Assembly: GCF_001514115.1 (NCBI RefSeq)
Contig: NZ_KQ948459.1
Location: forward strand, 124,001 to 188,000
DNA: 64,000 nt
Source: Streptomyces olivochromogenes
GTDB taxonomy: Bacteria > Actinomycetota > Actinomycetes > Streptomycetales > Streptomycetaceae
Reading direction: 5' to 3'
A model generated the notes under the pieces. It was not told the DNA's origin, made no database searches, and worked only from the letters and a program-made list of their open reading frames with translations. The translations under genes and the position numbers were made by a program. Of this stretch, positions 61,673 through 64,000 are shown piece by piece. Position 1 is the stretch's first letter; the number at the start of each line of letters is the position of its first letter.

Positions 61673-61735
61673 CCGGAAAGCCCCTAGGACGAACCGGAAA
61701 GCCGCTGGGACGAACCGGAAAGCCCCTAGGACGAA
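61673..61735. repeat. Three 21-bp tandem repeats crossing a stop codon
   Basis: CCGGAAAG-CCCCTAGGACGAA is repeated three times (61673, 61694, 61715; the middle copy is changed). The right copy carries the TAG stop of the leftward reductase gene. Confidence 0.9.
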
Positions 61736-63084
61736 GTCGCCGTCCGCGCCGCCGCCAGCAGGGACGTCCAGTCGGGCAGCTTGACCACACCCCGTCCGAG
61801 CGAGGCCCCGAGCTCCGCCTCCGCCCGCTCGATCGCCTCCCATCCGGCCCACGGAACCGGTGTCGCCCCGGCCGCCCGCAGTGCCGCGAGGGGATCCTCG
61901 GCCGACTCCCGTCGCATGAGTTCGGGGGCGTCCTCGACGAGCGAGGCCACCGTCTCCTTGGCGCACGGCCGGTTGGTGCCGATGACACCGGTCGGGCCCC
62001 GCTTGATCCAGCCCGCCACATACTCGCCCGGCGCGACCACGCCGTCGCGCAGCACCCGGCCCGCGCGGTGCGGCACCGTGCCGTGGTCCGTGTCGAAGGG
62101 CAGTCCTTCGAGGGGGACGCCCCGATAGCCGACCGAGCGCAGCACCAACTGCGCCTCGATGTCCTCGTACCGTCCCGTGCCCGTCACTCCGCCGTGTCCG
62201 TCGGGCGCCGTGCGCTCGAAGCGCACCGCGCCCACCCGGGTGCCGTCGCCCTCGTCGGGAAGCAGCTCGACCGGGCGCAGGAAGAAGCGCAGCCGGATCC
62301 GGCGGGCCCGGTCCTGCGGCGGCGCGGCGGCCCACCCCCGCAGCACCTCCACATTGCGGCGCTGGGCGGCGGGCAGGTCCGACGGGTCGGCGTACTGCGG
62401 ATCGAGCGCCAACTCCTCAGGATCCACCACGACTTCGGTGTCCGGCAGCGAGCCGAGCTCGCGCAGCTCCTTGGTGGTGAACCGGGCCTGCGAGGGTCCG
62501 CGCCGCCCGATCATGCTGATCTCGGTCACCTTGCTCGCGGCCAGCGCTCTCAGCGCCGCCTGCGGCACGTCCGTGGGGCTCAGCTCGGACGCGCCGCGGG
62601 CCAGCATCCGGGTCACGTCGACGGCGACGTTCCCGACGCCGACGACCACCGCCGAGCGCGCGCCGAGTACGAAGCCGTCGGTGACGGAGTCGGGGTGCGC
62701 GCTGTACCAGGACACGAACTCGGTCGCCGACCAGCTGCCCGACAGCTCCTCGCCCGGCACTCCGAGATGGCGGTCGGTGGCGGCGCCCACGCAGTAGACC
62801 ACCGCGTGGTACAGCTCCCGCAGCCGGGTCACGGGCACCCCGCCCGGGCCGACCTGGACGTCGCCCAGGAACCGCACCCGCTCGTCCTCCAGGACCGTCC
62901 GCAGATTGCTCTGCAGCGACTTGATCTTCTCGTGGTCCGGCGCCACGCCGTAGCGCACCAGGCCGTACGGGCACGGCAGCCGGTCCAGGACATCGACCCG
63001 GACCTCGGACAGCCCGCTCTGGACGAGGCTCTGGGCGGTGTAGACCCCGCTGGGCCCTGAGCCGACGACGGCGACATACAGCAC
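61726..63084 (-). CDS. FprA-like ferredoxin/adrenodoxin-NADP+ reductase
   Basis: The 452-residue flavoenzyme starts at the FAD dinucleotide fold VAVVGSGPSGVYTAQ. It has PYGLVRYGVAPDHEKIKS, a second NADP-binding GVGNVAVDVTRML, SQARFTTKELRELG and the C-terminal GWIKRGPTGVIGTNRP block, all diagnostic for adrenodoxin reductase/mycobacterial FprA. It passes electrons from NADPH to ferredoxins for P450s or other enzymes. GTG at 63084 follows GGGAG; the frame to 63207 is longer but less likely. It lies 187 bases downstream of the DUF305 gene on the same strand. Confidence 0.93.
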   Translation of the reverse strand: MLYVAVVGSGPSGVYTAQSLVQSGLSEVRVDVLDRLPCPYGLVRYGVAPDHEKIKSLQSNLRTVLEDERVRFLGDVQVGPGGVPVTRLRELYHAVVYCVGAATDRHLGVPGEELSGSWSATEFVSWYSAHPDSVTDGFVLGARSAVVVGVGNVAVDVTRMLARGASELSPTDVPQAALRALAASKVTEISMIGRRGPSQARFTTKELRELGSLPDTEVVVDPEELALDPQYADPSDLPAAQRRNVEVLRGWAAAPPQDRARRIRLRFFLRPVELLPDEGDGTRVGAVRFERTAPDGHGGVTGTGRYEDIEAQLVLRSVGYRGVPLEGLPFDTDHGTVPHRAGRVLRDGVVAPGEYVAGWIKRGPTGVIGTNRPCAKETVASLVEDAPELMRRESAEDPLAALRAAGATPVPWAGWEAIERAEAELGASLGRGVVKLPDWTSLLAAARTATSS

Positions 63085-63271
63085 GGCGGAACTCCCAATC
63101 CGAAACCCGAACAGCTCGAGGAGATCGCTGATGGCTCCAGCATCGCACCACCGACGCTCCGCTGACAGGGTGCGGCGCGCGGCACGCGCGTACGGGTTCA
63201 GTCGCACGGAAAGTCATGACATGAATACATGTTGTGATCGTTCCGGTGGCCGCCGGAGGTGTCGCCGAGCG

Positions 63272-63955
63272 TCACTGCAACTCGCGCATCCTGTTGATCT
63301 CGCTCGTCTGCTGGGCGATCACGTCGTCGGCCATCTCCTCGACCTGGATGTTGTTGCCCTGGGCCTTCACCTCCGTGGCCATGGAGATCGCCCCGTCGTG
63401 ATGTGTGATCATCAGCTTCAGGAAGAGCGCGTCGAAGGCCCTGCCCCGCGCCGTGCGCAACTCCTTCAGCTGTGCCTCGGTGGCCATGCCGGGCATCGCC
63501 TCGTGCCGGTGCTCCGTGGCCCGCTTGGCGCCGTCGTGGGCCGTGAGCCAGCCCTTCATCGTGGTGATCTCCGGCCCCTGCGCGGCCGCGATCCGCGCGG
63601 CGAGCCGCTTCACCTGGCCCGACGCCGCCTGCTTCGGGGCGAGTGCGGTCATCTCCAGGGCCTGGGTGTGATGTTCGATCATCATCCGCGCGTAGGCGAA
63701 GTCCGCCGTGTTGGGGGAGTCGTCCTCGTTGCGCTGCTTCGCGGCGTCCGCGGCGGAGAGCGTCTCGGCCGCCTCGCCCGGCTTGCCGGGGACGATCACC
63801 GAAGGCCCGCTCGTCCCGCCGGACTTGGGAGCGGAACCCGAGCCGGAGTCGCAGCCGCCGAGCACGAGCACGGCGATCGTCAGCGATGCCGCGCCCGGGA
63901 GCGCACGGCGGGCGCGGGACGTACGGGGCGCGCGGGACGTACGACGGAGCAACAC
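63272..63955 (-). CDS. DUF305-family lipoprotein
   Basis: The 227-residue lipoprotein has a signal with the lipobox LGGC (SLTIAVLVLGGCDSG), a Gly/Ser linker and a DUF305 domain with repeated His motifs: MMIEHHTQALEM and LMITHHDGAISMA. These His/Met helical hairpins suggest a metal- or ferritin-like bundle outside the membrane, and related proteins occur with copper genes. GTG at 63955 has GGAGG five bases upstream. The palindrome ACATG-AATA-CATGT at 63219-63232 lies in the gap to the next gene. Confidence 0.88.
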   Translation of the reverse strand: MLLRRTSRAPRTSRARRALPGAASLTIAVLVLGGCDSGSGSAPKSGGTSGPSVIVPGKPGEAAETLSAADAAKQRNEDDSPNTADFAYARMMIEHHTQALEMTALAPKQAASGQVKRLAARIAAAQGPEITTMKGWLTAHDGAKRATEHRHEAMPGMATEAQLKELRTARGRAFDALFLKLMITHHDGAISMATEVKAQGNNIQVEEMADDVIAQQTSEINRMRELQ

Positions 63956-64000
63956 ATCGACCTCCAGGGGCACATGAATCGCCGGACACCTCACGGGTGT

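Noticed and set aside
63219..63232. ACATG-AATA-CATGT palindrome as an operator for the reductase gene
   Set aside because: Only 5-bp arms, 135 bases from the start, with no second copy; too weak to call.

Overview
The window is a stretch of a Streptomyces-type actinomycete chromosome. The base composition is very GC-rich, coding sequences often start with GTG, and the gene content is typical of the genus: a BTAD (SARP-type) regulator, a SpoIIE/HATPase phosphatase, an NhaA-thioredoxin fusion, TerD, an extra TatA, Spo0M and several NarL-type two-component pairs. I found no rRNA, tRNA, CRISPR array, insertion sequence, integrase or prophage gene.

Layout. 0-12 kb holds housekeeping and accessory genes: an Lrp-HAD pair, a baeRF-type eRF1-like protein, a FUSC membrane protein, a bacterial nitric oxide synthase followed by a beta-propeller lactonase, a CbiX-like chelatase, a BadF-type sugar kinase, a family 1 uracil-DNA glycosylase, a small zinc-ribbon protein and NAD kinase. 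11.8-12.3 kb is a decayed PIG-L deacetylase. 12.3-22 kb has NhaA-DsbA, an alpha/beta hydrolase divergent from a BTAD regulator with a strict 11-bp direct-repeat array between them, a PAS/GAF/PP2C/HATPase protein, an Asp-box propeller and a small membrane protein.

22-36.7 kb is the most interesting part. Five leftward genes, each overlapping the next by 4 to 14 bases, encode DUF4132, a 1631-residue protein I do not recognise, a MoxR AAA+ ATPase, a DUF5682-VWA fusion and a SWIM zinc-finger protein. This matches the parts list of the uncharacterised E. coli yehI-L-M-P-Q locus, with the YehM and YehP equivalents fused through a hexapeptide-repeat linker. A HEAT-repeat gene lies just upstream. The operon and the HEAT gene both have upstream sequences resembling the actinobacterial LexA-independent DNA-damage promoter (RecA-NDp/PafBC type). 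A third copy lies before the Asp-box propeller gene at 21.2 kb. I infer a damage-inducible, chaperone-like ATPase machine, possibly a stress or conflict system.

36.8-48 kb has TerD, a two-component system divergent from an ABC/FtsX exporter, TatA, Spo0M, a secreted histidine phosphatase and an MprF-like aminoacyl-lipid synthase. 48.6-52.7 kb is an iron-uptake operon: an EfeU-EfeO fusion and EfeB, with an iron-box-like palindrome inside the promoter. 52.7-64 kb holds a membrane protein, a SAM methyltransferase, a second two-component system, an HSL-family esterase, a PucR-type regulator, an old-yellow-enzyme reductase divergent from an ArsR regulator over paired palindromes, an NCS2 purine permease, a ferredoxin-NADP reductase and a DUF305 lipoprotein.

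Several genes carry in-frame tandem repeats, and two have short tandem repeats running across their stop codons.
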